From positions 85,315,769-85,379,768 of the forward strand of contig CM061232.1 in the NCBI GenBank assembly GCA_030844895.1: a DNA stretch of 64,000 bases, given 5' to 3'. A program made the translations under genes and the position numbers. This DNA is from Ambrosia x helenae (Eukaryota; Streptophyta; Magnoliopsida; Asterales; Asteraceae). Positions 46,198 through 56,809 of the stretch are shown in pieces. The stretch's first letter is position 1; the number at the start of each line of letters is the position of its first letter. Below the pieces are notes generated by a model. That model saw nothing but the letters and a program-made list of their open reading frames with translations, made no database searches and was not told the DNA's origin.

Positions 46198-46558
46198 TTT
46201 TTTTGAACGATCAACTAAAGTATTGCCGGGTACTTTATACGCGGCCCCCAATGGCCGAAAGGGGCCCCAGACGGTCTCTAGTCCGTACGGACAGAGCCCT
46301 TCGGCCCACCCGTCTCCTGTTCCAGGGAAAACCCGGCCCACAAACCCGCCCGAAGGCACGACGGTAGTGAACTGGTAAAACCTGGAGGGATCAGGAGTCG
46401 AACCCATGACCACAAGGGTCAAGGGTCTCTCCATCACTTCCCAACCACCTACCCCACCACAAGGATGGGGGTATCCATCACATGCCTCCCGTGGGAATCG
46501 AACCTGGCTCCTCCAAAGAGAGAACCAGCCCTTTTACCACTAAGCCACATGATCAGGA
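46198..46558 (-). mobile_element. tRNA-derived SINE, copy 2 (minus strand)
   Basis: A 17-bp target duplication, TGTTAGATGCGTTGAAT, flanks it (46181-46197 and 46559-46575). On the minus strand it has an A box TGGCTTAGTGG (46548-46538) and a B box GGTTCGATTCC (46504-46494), then a second B-like GGGTTCGACTCC (near 46405). Its GC-rich body shares GGGCCGGGTTTTCCCTGGAA-type sequence with copy 1, and it ends in a short A run. Confidence 0.92.
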
Positions 46559-46734
46559 TGTTAGATGCGTTGAATGGTTCTCGGTTTCTTAAAAAGAAGG
46601 TAAATATTTTTTTACACATTTTATATGTAGCTTACTATGAGGCCTTTATGCACATTTTGAAAGAAAAAATATAAAGCTGATAAGGGATACATTTGATTAA
46701 ATAGGAAAATGTTTAATTCTTTCTACCGGGAGAG

Positions 46735-47170
46735 AACGCTACACAAAGAAGACATGTTGTCGCCGTTTTGAGGTATCTTTTCTGGTTAAATGTGGTGTTC
46801 ATGAAAACCCAGCTGTCGGGTTCCTAGATTCTTTGCCTTTTCGTTTCGGGACATGATGGAGTTGTCTAACCACATGGGGTTGAGAGGTAAGGCTAGAGAG
46901 GTTTTCCATGGTAGCATCATTCTGGGTTGTTGGGTGATTTGGCAGGCCAGAAACAAGTTAAAGTTTGAAGGTAAAGAGGTGAAGTTGGAAGAGATTATTA
47001 GCGAAGTCAAGACACTCGGATTCATTCGGGTTCGAACTAGAGCAAAGATGTATAGTTTATCGTGGTTAGGTTGGTGTAAATATAATATAATGTAGTTGTG
47101 TGTGTTTTGCCGCCAGGTTTTCGGGTTTGGCGGTTGTGTTTTAATGAAAGTTACCATTAAAAAAAATAAA
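46735..47170 (+). mobile_element. LINE 3' end (5'-truncated), ORF2 C-terminus
   Basis: The translated sequence, with one frame change near 46850, reads CGVHENPAVGFLDSLPF and then CWVIWQARNKLKFEGKEV through TLGFIRVRTRAKMYSLSW to a stop at 47093. This is the segment after the zinc-binding domain of plant LINE reverse transcriptase proteins, where W-x-I-W-x-A-R-N is the signature. A 3' UTR with a GTTTGGCGG motif and an A8 tail (near 47160) follows. The bulk of ORF2 is absent, as is usual for 5'-truncated copies. No target duplication could be placed. Confidence 0.82.
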
Positions 47171-47483
47171 GGTAGTTGCCAAACAAACATGAATTTATAT
47201 TCCGTTATTTATTGCAAATGATGTAGATCGCACGCTATGGATTGGTCAATGGTATTGGAGGTTAATGTCTCAACTCATCTAGGAGAAACAAAGTTACATG
47301 ATGACTCATTATGAGTTTGAAGATGAAACAAGATTGATGCAATAATTGGTGATAAATAGGCCATGATCAAACAATCCAAGTGTTTCTATTGCATACCCTT
47401 ATGTTTTTAATACTACGTAACCTCCGTTGCAATGCGCGCTACATACAACATTGTATATGGATGTATCGAGTTATCTCACTTGA
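47171..47483. other. Unassigned sequence before Helitron 3' end
   Basis: Presumably the interior of a Helitron whose 5' end I could not find. No gene is seen. Confidence 0.4.
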
Positions 47484-47517
47484 AGATGCGTCGCAACGCG
47501 TGCGGGTATAAACCTAG
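47484..47517 (+). mobile_element. Orphan Helitron 3' terminus, same family as H3
   Basis: TCGCAACGCGTGCGGG, a short spacer TATAAAC and CTAG followed by T repeat the H3 terminus (37401-37428) closely. The matching 5' end is not identified. Confidence 0.65.
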
Positions 47518-49590
47518 TTTATTATACATATTATATTTCATGGTTATAAACTTTTGAAAATAACAGAAATGGGTTATTTACCTAGTGTTTGTGAATTACC
47601 TAGCATTATTGGGTTGGAGCGATGGGATATTGCTACATTTTTTACACTGGAGCAGATGGATTAGTACATTTAATCTAATGATTGGAGTTGTCTTTCATGG
47701 ACGTTCCCGTATATATTATAATATAATATGTACCCGTATTAAAAATGTTGTGTATAGAGAAGTTTCTTTATAATTTGTATTTAACGGCAAGAGATACAAT
47801 CGTTTTAACTGTTGTATATAGTTTCATATACAAATGTTGTTTTAAATTGTAAATGTAGCGAACCAAAAGAAAAAAGCAAAATGTTTATAAGTTTTTGTAT
47901 AATTTTGTTGTACTACCCATCCAGTATAAAACTAGTTTTAGTTTGTTTTTGAAGTAAAAGAAAATAATTTGTTCATCACTACAATTCAAAATACTCAATA
48001 AATATGTATTAAGTACTTTTAATAGCGCATAATAGATTTTATTTAACATAAATATGAAAAGGGTTGGGCCTTGAAACTTTTGGGAACATAATTAGTTCAG
48101 AAGGAAACTAACTTAACGTCGTTTCCATTTCCGTCTGTTTCTCCGTTTCTACTTTGCATGTGTAACCGCCTTTTCCATGTTCAATTAACCGTCTTATTAA
48201 GGTTTCTTCAACCGTTCTATACTCTTTATGAACGCATGAAATAAACATAAAAACCATTTCAACCGTTCTTCCTTTCCTGAATTCTTCAAATGATTTCTGC
48301 GAAGGATTTCCCCAAGCAAAGTGGAACTCCTAGAATCACAAATATCAAACACACAACACAGATAATTCTCGAATTACCGTGATCATAAAATTCTGGAAAA
48401 CACGTACGTCGAAGGACTGCTGTGAACATCATAATCAAAACGAAAAATCAAAACTAAATGAAACAGAGACAACGCCGATACCCTAACGGACGAGGGCGGT
48501 TTCATCAATCAAGGCGTAGTCGGAATCAACCGGATCTAATCGACAAACCGAATAGCCATTACCGAATTTCTATGCAATTAATCAGAACTAATTGATAGAG
48601 ATATAAATAAGCGGAATCCTCAGCGATCAAATTTGAGGATTTGGATCTTATGAAGATGTAGATAGAAGAAGACAAGAAGTGATTCAAATAGAATGAAAGG
48701 GTGGAAATATGTTGCAGGTTCTGTAATGGTGGATCTTTAAAGCAAAAGGGTGAAAATATGTTGTTTTGATAGAAAAAGAAAACCATGATAATTACATCCA
48801 ATCTTCTAAACAATTTTTTTGGGAAAGTAAAATATAGTTGGGAATTTGTAATGTTGTACCATTATACCAACTAGGAGGTTCTATTTTTACTCAAATATTT
48901 ATTGTATATAATCATATAACATTTTAGTGTGTTATTTAGTTAAATTTGTGACATTAAAAAAGATCTAAATTATTATTTTTATTTAGGTTCTAGGATTCAT
49001 ACATGGGCGGAGGTATGATATTCGGGACGTAGTCTCGGGACAGCAGTCTCTTTTCAGTTGTATATATACATGTATATATAGTTTTCTGAGTGACATCAAT
49101 GTTTTTTTTATGGTGACTACATTAGACCCAACTCAATTCCAATTCCAGTTAAATGAGCTCAACTCTAATTTTTAAGTAGATAAACATATAACCTTTTACA
49201 AGGCCACTCCACTATTTAGTCCATTAGGGGGGAAGGGGCGCTTATAGGATTCACTTTTCACTTAACTGATTTCAACCAATCATGCACTGCCACATCACTT
49301 AACTGATAATTTTTTTGGAGGCAGCACTCTACTGATTCTTTTATTTATTTTTATTTAAATTCAAATCTTAATCTTTGTTTTTTTTAATTCACACGGTTTT
49401 ACCACCAAACGGTCAGCTTTCTCATAAACCATCCTACAAACACGGTCAAAAATAATTATGTGCATTAAAATCGGTTTCATCTAACCGTCAAAAATATTGA
49501 ATTTCATATGCAATACGGTTGAGATTTTTTGTATATAAATCATTATACCATGGTGGTGAAAACACAGTTCAACATCAACAAAACCCACAC
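47518..49590. other. Unassigned sequence
   Basis: I see no gene with a recognisable domain. The stretch from 48120 to 48760 is less AT-rich and could hold a decayed exon, but no frame stands out. A G-run with GGGGGGAAGGGGCGC lies near 49227. Confidence 0.4.
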
Positions 49591-49597
49591 CTTCAAA

Positions 49598-49708
49598 ATG
49601 ACTCGCTGGACCGAAAATGAAGAAATGGCTCCGGTCGTGTGCGTTAAAGACGCTCAAAACGACCAATCCTTTAAACGCCAACCCCGTAGGGGCTCATGGG
49701 GCTCATAA
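49598..49708 (+). pseudogene. SANT/MYB-like fragment (GST-T3-like or Harbinger MYB type)
   Basis: A 36-residue frame begins MTRWTENEEMAP and has QPRRGSWGS near the end. Plant 'glutathione S-transferase T3-like' and PIF/Harbinger MYB-like proteins start with a W-T-E-x-E-E block and soon after have a G-x-x-Q-x-R-x-x-F-W block, which this resembles in a worn form. It is too short and damaged for function. Assignment rests on two short blocks only. Confidence 0.35.
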
Positions 49709-50761
49709 GACCATCGAATTTATATTATGTGTTTTTTTTAATTTTTAATTACGATGTTTTATTATTATTGTACAATATTTTTATTATATGATTAACCTTA
49801 TCTAACCCGAACCGTCAAACCGATCCACCCGGAAATATTTATGTCCAGTTCTACAAAATTAAAATGTCTAAAATAGTGACATCATTGGAAAAAAAATTCT
49901 AGATCCGCCACTGGATTCATACACCATGTGACATCACATTTGGGGTGTGTGACATCATATTCTAGGGTATGTGGCAGCCTCTTATTGATGTACGATGTAA
50001 GTCAGGGTGTATCATTCCTAATCAAAGGATGTATGGTTCCTAAATACATTATTTTATTATTTATCGTTCTTCATGTACTTTTTTGGGAACCCCATATCCA
50101 ACATATGTAGCCACAACCACCAACAAAGAGTATAGGAACTAGGTGCCCAAACATAGAACAACTATGAAAAAAAACCAAGGAAGAAACAAACTAATTTGAT
50201 TCTACGTTGATTGATATTGTATTTGATCACACATTCACAATTGGACATTGGGGCTCTCAACTTTACATATCGTTTCTTCAACAAATTATCCATTTAGGAT
50301 GCATTTAGGATGTATTGGTTTGGATAGGTTTTGAGCATAAAATTGGCTAAAAACAAACCGAAATCGAAATTTTCGTTTTAATAGTTTTAGGAGGCGAGTT
50401 AGTTTCAATTTTCCATATATGAATCGGTTCTTAGTATTACGTTTAACCTTGAAATATTTGGGTTTGAAAAGTTGGCTAAAAATAATCAGTTTGGTCTTTA
50501 GCCTACCAAACCAAGACCTATATAACATGTTTTTTTTTTTAAAGTAAAATGTTTTACCTTTGTGTTGTAGTGTAGGGATAAAGCAAAATAGAAAGAAACT
50601 TTTGCATACACTTAAGAGTTTTTATATGTCATATAATGATACTAAACACATTCATAATCAAAATCCCGTTGCAACGCGCGGGTTTGCGTCAACTCGTTTT
50701 TAATTATATATCAACTCAAAGTGTTTCCTTACAGCATGATCCACCTTAATCTTAACTACTT
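49709..50761. other. Unassigned sequence downstream of LRAT pseudogene
   Basis: No gene is seen. A CCCGTTGCAACGCGCGGG-like hairpin near 50665 resembles a Helitron end but lacks CTAG. Confidence 0.4.
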
Positions 50762-51842
50762 ACATAACGAGACCATCCTCCAACACCAACATCGGTCATA
50801 TGTCGTATTAAAAAATGCCGCACCACAGTTGCAACAAATGCTTCCTTATAAAAGGGACCTTTAAGTATTAAAGAAACAATGGCCATTGATCCAATAACCC
50901 AGCCAATTCACTTGACCGCTTCTTACGAGCGGACCCAACGTTCTTGTCTTGCAATACAAAGCAAAATCTTCACAGTTGTTTACAGCCAAGTGATAACGTC
51001 CAAATCCCTTTTCTAGTAGACTCATGGCTCTTTAAACCACTATTGGAGTTGAGTAAGATTGTGCGGTAGTGCATGTGCCCCCACGGAGTTTACATATGTG
51101 CACTTGTGGTCTCAATCCATACTGATAGCGGTACAAGGAACCGCTTCCCGCGAAACAATCCAGACAAGACAACATCACTCCGCTTCTGGGTTTCCGAAAT
51201 CCACAGTAACAGTGATTTAGACATGAATCTCGATAATTCTGATTTGAAGATGAGAGAGCAGAAGACAATGTCCTTGTGGTAAGCGACCTACCATTTCCTC
51301 AGGCGGTGAAGTGGATGACATGGTTACCACCAAGATAAATGCATGAATTGTTTCATAAAACATTAAAAAGTAAATATTAAATACTAACCCGGTAGAGAAT
51401 AAATAGCGAATATTGGGGTTATACGATTTGATTGAATAATATACAATCTTAATTAGGAAGCACTTGTTTACATGCATTCAGTAGTTGAATATAGCGACTA
51501 TAATATGTTAATAATTTTACAAATAGTTTAACGTATTCACCGGTGATTGAAATGCCTTTATTCAATGCTAAGTATTAATTAATGATTCAACAAACAGTGT
51601 GAATAAAAGAGGTTTCTAATTGTTCTCAAATATTTAGTGGTTCTCACTTGAACTCACCCGGTCACCCTTACTATAGCACGATCAATTTGTACACAGAGAG
51701 ACAGCTTAGAGATTTAAAAAGCAATAAAAGAAAGAAGGTATCGAAAAGAAATAAAAACAAACCATGGTGAGAGTAAGCGAATGCAAAACTCCAACTATAA
51801 ATATGGTCACCTGGTTTGATTTCGCTTCTTTCTACCCGATGA
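50762..51842 (-). pseudogene. LRAT (NC-domain) gene with stops and broken splice site
   Basis: Exon 1 (about 51841-51763) encodes [17 protein letters not shown] and AFAYSHHG up to a GT donor. Exon 2 (51342 downward) continues IYLGGNHVIHFTA, a stop, then [28 protein letters not shown] and LRGGTCTTA, another stop, and then [26 protein letters not shown] holds the cysteine of the LRAT/NlpC-P60-like active site, so the whole domain was once present. A third part, VATVVRHFLIRHMTDVGVGG, follows after a frameshift and matches the C-terminal region of plant members. Two in-frame stops, a frameshift and an exon-2 acceptor that reads AT instead of AG show it is dead. Plant NC-domain proteins are poorly known; some are plastid-associated. 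The first exon is duplicated at 2167-2245. Confidence 0.82.
51343..51762 (-). other. Intron of LRAT pseudogene
   Basis: The donor GTTTGT at 51762 is clear. The intron contains the single copy of AATAAAAGAA (about 51723) that serves as the empty site for the MULE at 812. Confidence 0.7.
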
Positions 51843-52075
51843 GGCAAAAAATGTTTTGTTATAAATTCTGAATTTGTCATTCCTTGTAGAAAGATGTTCT
51901 GCCATGGATTAAAAGGTGATAAGCAAGAAATGACGATTCCTCCTAATACACATCCGATTGTTATGCATCTTTCATGAGATTGTTGTTTTGTTATGCAACT
52001 AAGGATGAAACTTATACCAATATAAATTATAGAATAGTTTTTTCTACCAGTAAAAAAGTATGCACAAAACATTAA

Positions 52076-52325
52076 AATAAATAGTATCTCCATTGATCGA
52101 AAACATTGTTTGGACCTGCATAGTATTAACGATTTAACAAACAGTGTGAATATAAGAGGTTCTTATTGTTCTCAGATATTATATACTACAGTAGTTCTCA
52201 ACCTTATATAGCACTAAATCAATTTGTTGACAAGATTAATACAAAAACCTCAAAAGAAAGATATGCTATTTACTATTGAGGAAATCTATTAAAAACTAAA
52301 TAAACAACAAAGAGTAATATACTTA
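52076..52325 (+). repeat. Dispersed repeat R, copy upstream of LRAT pseudogene
   Basis: Homologous to 2635-2900. It lies directly upstream of the minus-strand LRAT exon 1, as the copies near 2.6-3.3 kb do relative to the duplicated exon. Confidence 0.85.
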
Positions 52326-52447
52326 TGGGTAGGTTGGGTTGGTTGTTGGGTCAGGATGGGTTTGAGTTTGGGTCTGGATGGTTTGGATTAGGATAGGTTC
52401 ACATCAAAATAGACTAATTTTTAAAAAAAAATTAAAATAACAATAAA

Positions 52448-53314
52448 AAAATAAATAGTATCTCCATTGAAAACATTGTTTGGACCTGCATAGTTTTAAC
52501 GATTTAACAAACAGTGTGAATATAAGAGGTTTCTTATTGTCCTCAGATATTATATACTACAGTAGTTCTCAACCTTATATAGCACTAAATCAATTTGTTG
52601 ACAAGATTAATACAAACCTCAAAAGAAAGATATGCTATTTACTATTGAGGAAATCTATTAAAAACTAAATAAACAACAAAGAGTAATATACTTATGGGTG
52701 GTAAAATGGGTAGGTTGGGTTGAGTTGGGTTGGGTTGGTTGTTGGGTCAGGATGGGTATGGGTTAGGATGGGTTTGGGTCAAGATGGGTAGATTAAAAAA
52801 ATAGGTTAGGATGGGTTAGGTCAGGATGGATTTGAGTTTGGGTCTGGATGGTTTGGATTAGGATAGGTTCACATCAAAATAGACTAAATTTTTTTAAAAA
52901 AAATTAAAATAACAATAAAAAATTAAAAAGTAAAAAAAACAAATTTAAAATTAAAATGAACTTAAAAATAAATTTTAAGGTATCCGAAATATTTCATTTC
53001 GAACCGGACCGGTTCGACCCTATCGGACTGGTAAACAACTCGGACCTTTACAACCTGGCCGGGCCCGGTAGCGACCCGAACTGTTTTGACCTGACCGCAC
53101 CTTGTAGCGACCCGAACTGTTTCGACCTGACCGGACCCGTTAGCGACCATGACCGTTTCGACACGGCTGGGCCCGTTAGCGACCGGAACTGTTTCGACAC
53201 GACCAGGCACGTTAGCGATCCAGACTGTTTCGACCCGATCGGGCTTGTCAACGACTGGGCCCGTTAGCGACCCGAACCATTTCGACCCGACTAGGGCCCG
53301 TTAGCGACCCGGAC
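52448..53314 (+). repeat. Left arm of large inverted duplication
   Basis: Repeat R (52448-52690), a GGGTTGGG-rich stretch (52697-52870), an A/T-rich linker and nine 36-bp GC-rich units follow in order. The right arm (61370-59697) repeats the same order inverted, unit by unit in the array. The arm is cut at 53314 by the LTR of the enclosed element. Confidence 0.9.
53000..53314 (-). repeat. 36-bp GC-rich minisatellite, left array (about 9 units)
   Basis: Reverse-complement unit: GGGTCGAAACGG, TCCGGGTCGC, TAACGGGCCCGGTC. The open frames across it come from the 36-base period. Confidence 0.92.
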
Positions 53315-55092
53315 TGTAACATCGCGTAATTTTTGTTACTTTTACATATAATTTAAATTCTATATTTATCAAATTTCAAGTTCGCCTTTATTCCCTTATT
53401 GTATATTACTCCTACCAATTCTTGACGAACCATCAATATAATTTATCCTAATCAATTTAGAAACTCATTCAGTTAAGATATTAATATATATTTATTTTTT
53501 TAAATAAAACATATATAGTTTTAATAATAAGTACTCTACGATTTAAAAAAAAAATAAAGAAAAAGCTCAATACGAAAGTTTGACTTTAGCCTCTCTACAA
53601 CATCAATATTGATGTTGTTATTCGTTGATTATTATTATTTTTTTTCTTCCTTCGACAACAGCTTACAACCATCACCATTATATAATATAATTATATCAAA
53701 CTAATATGATAGATTTTTAAACGAGAAGATTATATTAATGAAATCAATAACTTGGTTCATATCGTAAAATATTTGGCAAAGGAAATGATGCATGTCAACT
53801 CAGTAATACATTATTTTAGCATTCTAAAATTTTCAAGTATATGACAATTAATCAAACTTAACCCCCACCTATCTTTTTTTAACCACTCTATTAACTCCAT
53901 TTAATACCCAACCAACTTACCCCATCTATAAATACCCCCTCTCTCACTCATTAATCCTTTGTTCATCCTAAATCACTCCCAAATCTCTCTAATCTTCAAG
54001 CTTTTCAAACAAAAAAATTCTGCACAAAACTTTTAAGATGAAAAGCCTTAATCTTCACTTTTCTTTCACTTTCTCCACATCTCCTCTTCTTCTAACCCCT
54101 TGGGGAAACCTCTAGGACCTTGCTCTTGTTTGCTATGGCAAATAAATATGAGTATGACACCAAAATGAGGTCTCAAAGGTGGTTCATCTTCTATTGTTTT
54201 TATGCACTAGAAGGTTAGTTGAAGTGATACCAACCAAGTTCACCAACAACTTAATATTGGATAGACTTGTGCTATGGTTAATGGTTGACAAAGGAAAGCC
54301 AAGGCTCTTCCAAACTAAGTCACCATACACTACTTTAACCCTATAGTTATATTATATAAATACTAAAATATATAATTTCAAAAACTCTACTAATCTAATA
54401 ACTTGGAAGGGTTGGGGATACATCCCTACCTTACCAATACTTGACTCTCATGACCATCCGAATCACCTTTATGGTGGTTTGTGTTTTGGTTCGCCTAAAA
54501 GGCACTACTTGACTCTCATGACCATCCGAATCACCTTTATGGTGGTTTGTGTTTTGGTTCGCCTAAAAGGCTTGCTTGACTCTCTTGAACCCATTAATCT
54601 AAAACTCGAACCTAAAACTCTTTCATCTCTAATTCTAGTTAATCGGAGCTAAAGCTTAATTTTCCAAGACTTATCTTTGGAACTATATCAAGACGCACCC
54701 AAAGGTGAGTTCATACTTGTCCCCCTTTTATCCTTTATTCTTGGGGGCTCAACATATATCACTATCAAAACTCAAACGATTTTAAACTTTACAATCTTTT
54801 ATGCTTAGTCTAAAGTCTGTCATATTCTAAATTCTATCATGCGCAATCTAAAGTCTATTATATGCTTGTACGCTATGCTATGTAGAATTATTTACTCTAA
54901 CATACAAATGTTCATATAGTTGACAACCCACCTTGCATGTATAGCGCTATAGGATTGGCTATCTGCCCCCTACATGGGTCATGTTAAGCAAAATTCTTCG
55001 TGGCTAGTCGCCGTTTGTATGGTTCTCTTGCATATGCCTATAAGAAAAACTTTATTATACTATGTATGTATGTCATCGGTTGGGGTGTGACA
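53315..55092 (+). repeat. 5' LTR, 1.78 kb
   Basis: TGTAACATCGCG to GGGGTGTGACA. It contains TATA-like CTATAAATACC near 53925, a 68-bp tandem duplication (54439-54571) and a splice-donor-like AAAGGTGAGTTC near 54702. Confidence 0.92.
54439..54571 (+). repeat. 68-bp tandem duplication in LTR
   Basis: Two perfect or near-perfect copies begin ACTTGACTCTCATGACCATC. A short third start, GCTTGACTCTC, follows. Confidence 0.95.
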
Positions 55093-55095
55093 GAT

Positions 55096-55108
55096 TGGTA
55101 ATAGAGCC
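55096..55108 (+). promoter_or_regulatory. Primer-binding site of LTR element
   Basis: TGGTAATAGAGCC differs by two bases from the initiator tRNA-Met type TGGTATCAGAGCC and follows the LTR by three bases. Confidence 0.8.
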
Positions 55109-56258
55109 ATGACTATAGGGAATTAGGAAAAATTGTCATGTTTGACCTAGACTATAGTCTATTGTTAGGAACTTTTTTTTGACCATTTCTTTTATAATGC
55201 ATAATATACTTGTTCTCTGCATCTTGCTTCTACTCAATTCTTTTGGTCCTTAAAATTTACCTTCCTATTTGTGGATTACTCTACTCTCGAAGACGTTCGT
55301 ATAACACAAACGAAAGGAAATCACCGAAATAGGCATGAAACCCTCACTTTGGTGATAACTTTCAATCCGCGTAAAATCTTTGTGTTTTTTAAACTACACC
55401 AAGATAGGAGTGATATCTTCACCTTGGTGGAAATTTCACAATTCTCGTTCTAGTGGACACTTACCAATTGAAAGTTAGAATTAATTTTCTTACCACATTG
55501 GACTAAGTGTACAAATCACAGTCAAAGAAACGACCCCGCTAAGATAGGAGTGAAATCCGCAACTTAGCGGCTAGTTTCAATCTTTGATTTTTTTTTTAAA
55601 TCTCGCCAAAGTCTCAAATTTACTAATGACAAGAAACATGTAGTAACTGGAAGGGTGAATACCGTTAACCGCAAGTTCGGCGAGAGTATTTCCACCTATT
55701 AGGCCAAAGCATGTTTTCAAACTCAAAGGTAAATTCGAACCACTTTGGTTAGTCTTAGTTCCGTTTCGGAACACTCCAATTGCTTGCTTAAAACAAGCCT
55801 CTCATTTTATGTTAAATATTACTTTCAATGTTGTTTTCATGCTATGTTTTCACTACATATATTCGATTTAATTTTTTTTTACTACTTGCAAAGGCTCTCA
55901 AGACTCGCATCTCAAGTACTCTAGCAATCTCCAAACAATAATAATAATCACAAACCAACAAATATTCAAAACTCCTCTATGTTGTTTATGTGCATTTTAC
56001 TTATATATATACGTTACATTATTTGAACAATGTAAAACTTGCATACTATACGTATAACTTAAACTTACATACCAAGTCTATGAGAACAACTTGAGCATAT
56101 ATATTTTTTTCGAATTTGCACCAACTTTACCAATCTAGTGAAATTTTACTCACAAGCTTTCATTGTTAACCAAAATTCTAATAACTCCTTTCCTAAATTC
56201 AAAAGTCACCTTGCTTAAAAAACGCTTATGCAAATTTTCTTATGTATGATTCTCGCAG

Positions 56259-56809
56259 ATGTCTTCCCGTCTCAACAGCATCGATCTCAACCAACTAGCG
56301 AGTCTTATTGCCCAATAATTAATCAAGATTCTCCCTAACCTAGGGGCACCAACAAACCCAACTCCAACGATACCATCCAAGACAACACAAACCATGTAGA
56401 TACTAAACTATCTACCCATACACCTACAAAACAAACGAAAAAGGATAACCGAAAACGCAAAAAGCCTCAAACGAAACCACATTTTTACAACTCCTAAGAC
56501 TCCAAATTCCAATAAAAAACAGTACTGTGGAACCTATCCGCTATGAAACAGTTCTAAATTTCACCATCTGACTCACTCACCATGTCGCATATGCGCCAAC
56601 TGTGGTGCGTATGGTCTTTTAGCCAAAACATGTCGCCACACCACTAAACCACGACCCAAACAACCTACTATTACCACCTCATTCACTAAAGACAATGGAT
56701 GGTTATGTACCGAGTGCAACGACCCAACCCATGAAACCAGCCAATGCCCAAGACTTGCCATGGTGATCTACGATGCTGGAAGACCCACTCACCACACTAA
56801 AGAAGATTG
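56259..56809 (+). pseudogene. gag remnant with CCHC zinc knuckles
   Basis: An ATG at 56259 begins MSSRLNSIDLNQLASLIAQ and stops after 19 codons. Further on, the frame open from 56547 to 56809 encodes CRICANCGAYG and CTECNDPTHETSQC. The second is a full C-X2-C-X4-H-X4-C nucleocapsid knuckle and the first a partial one. The end, CPRLAMVIYDAGRPTHHTKE, is followed by TGA. The middle of gag is shortened and out of frame. No protease, reverse transcriptase or integrase follows, so the element has kept only packaging-type sequence. This resembles the short gag at 5149 in layout, though the two elements differ. Confidence 0.65.

Noticed and set aside
45807..46367. 186-codon frame
   Set aside because: It runs across two oppositely oriented SINEs and the spacer between them, so it cannot be one gene.
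50655..50690. Helitron 3' end
   Set aside because: A hairpin-like CCCGTTGCAACGCGCGGG is present, but no CTAG follows at the right distance.
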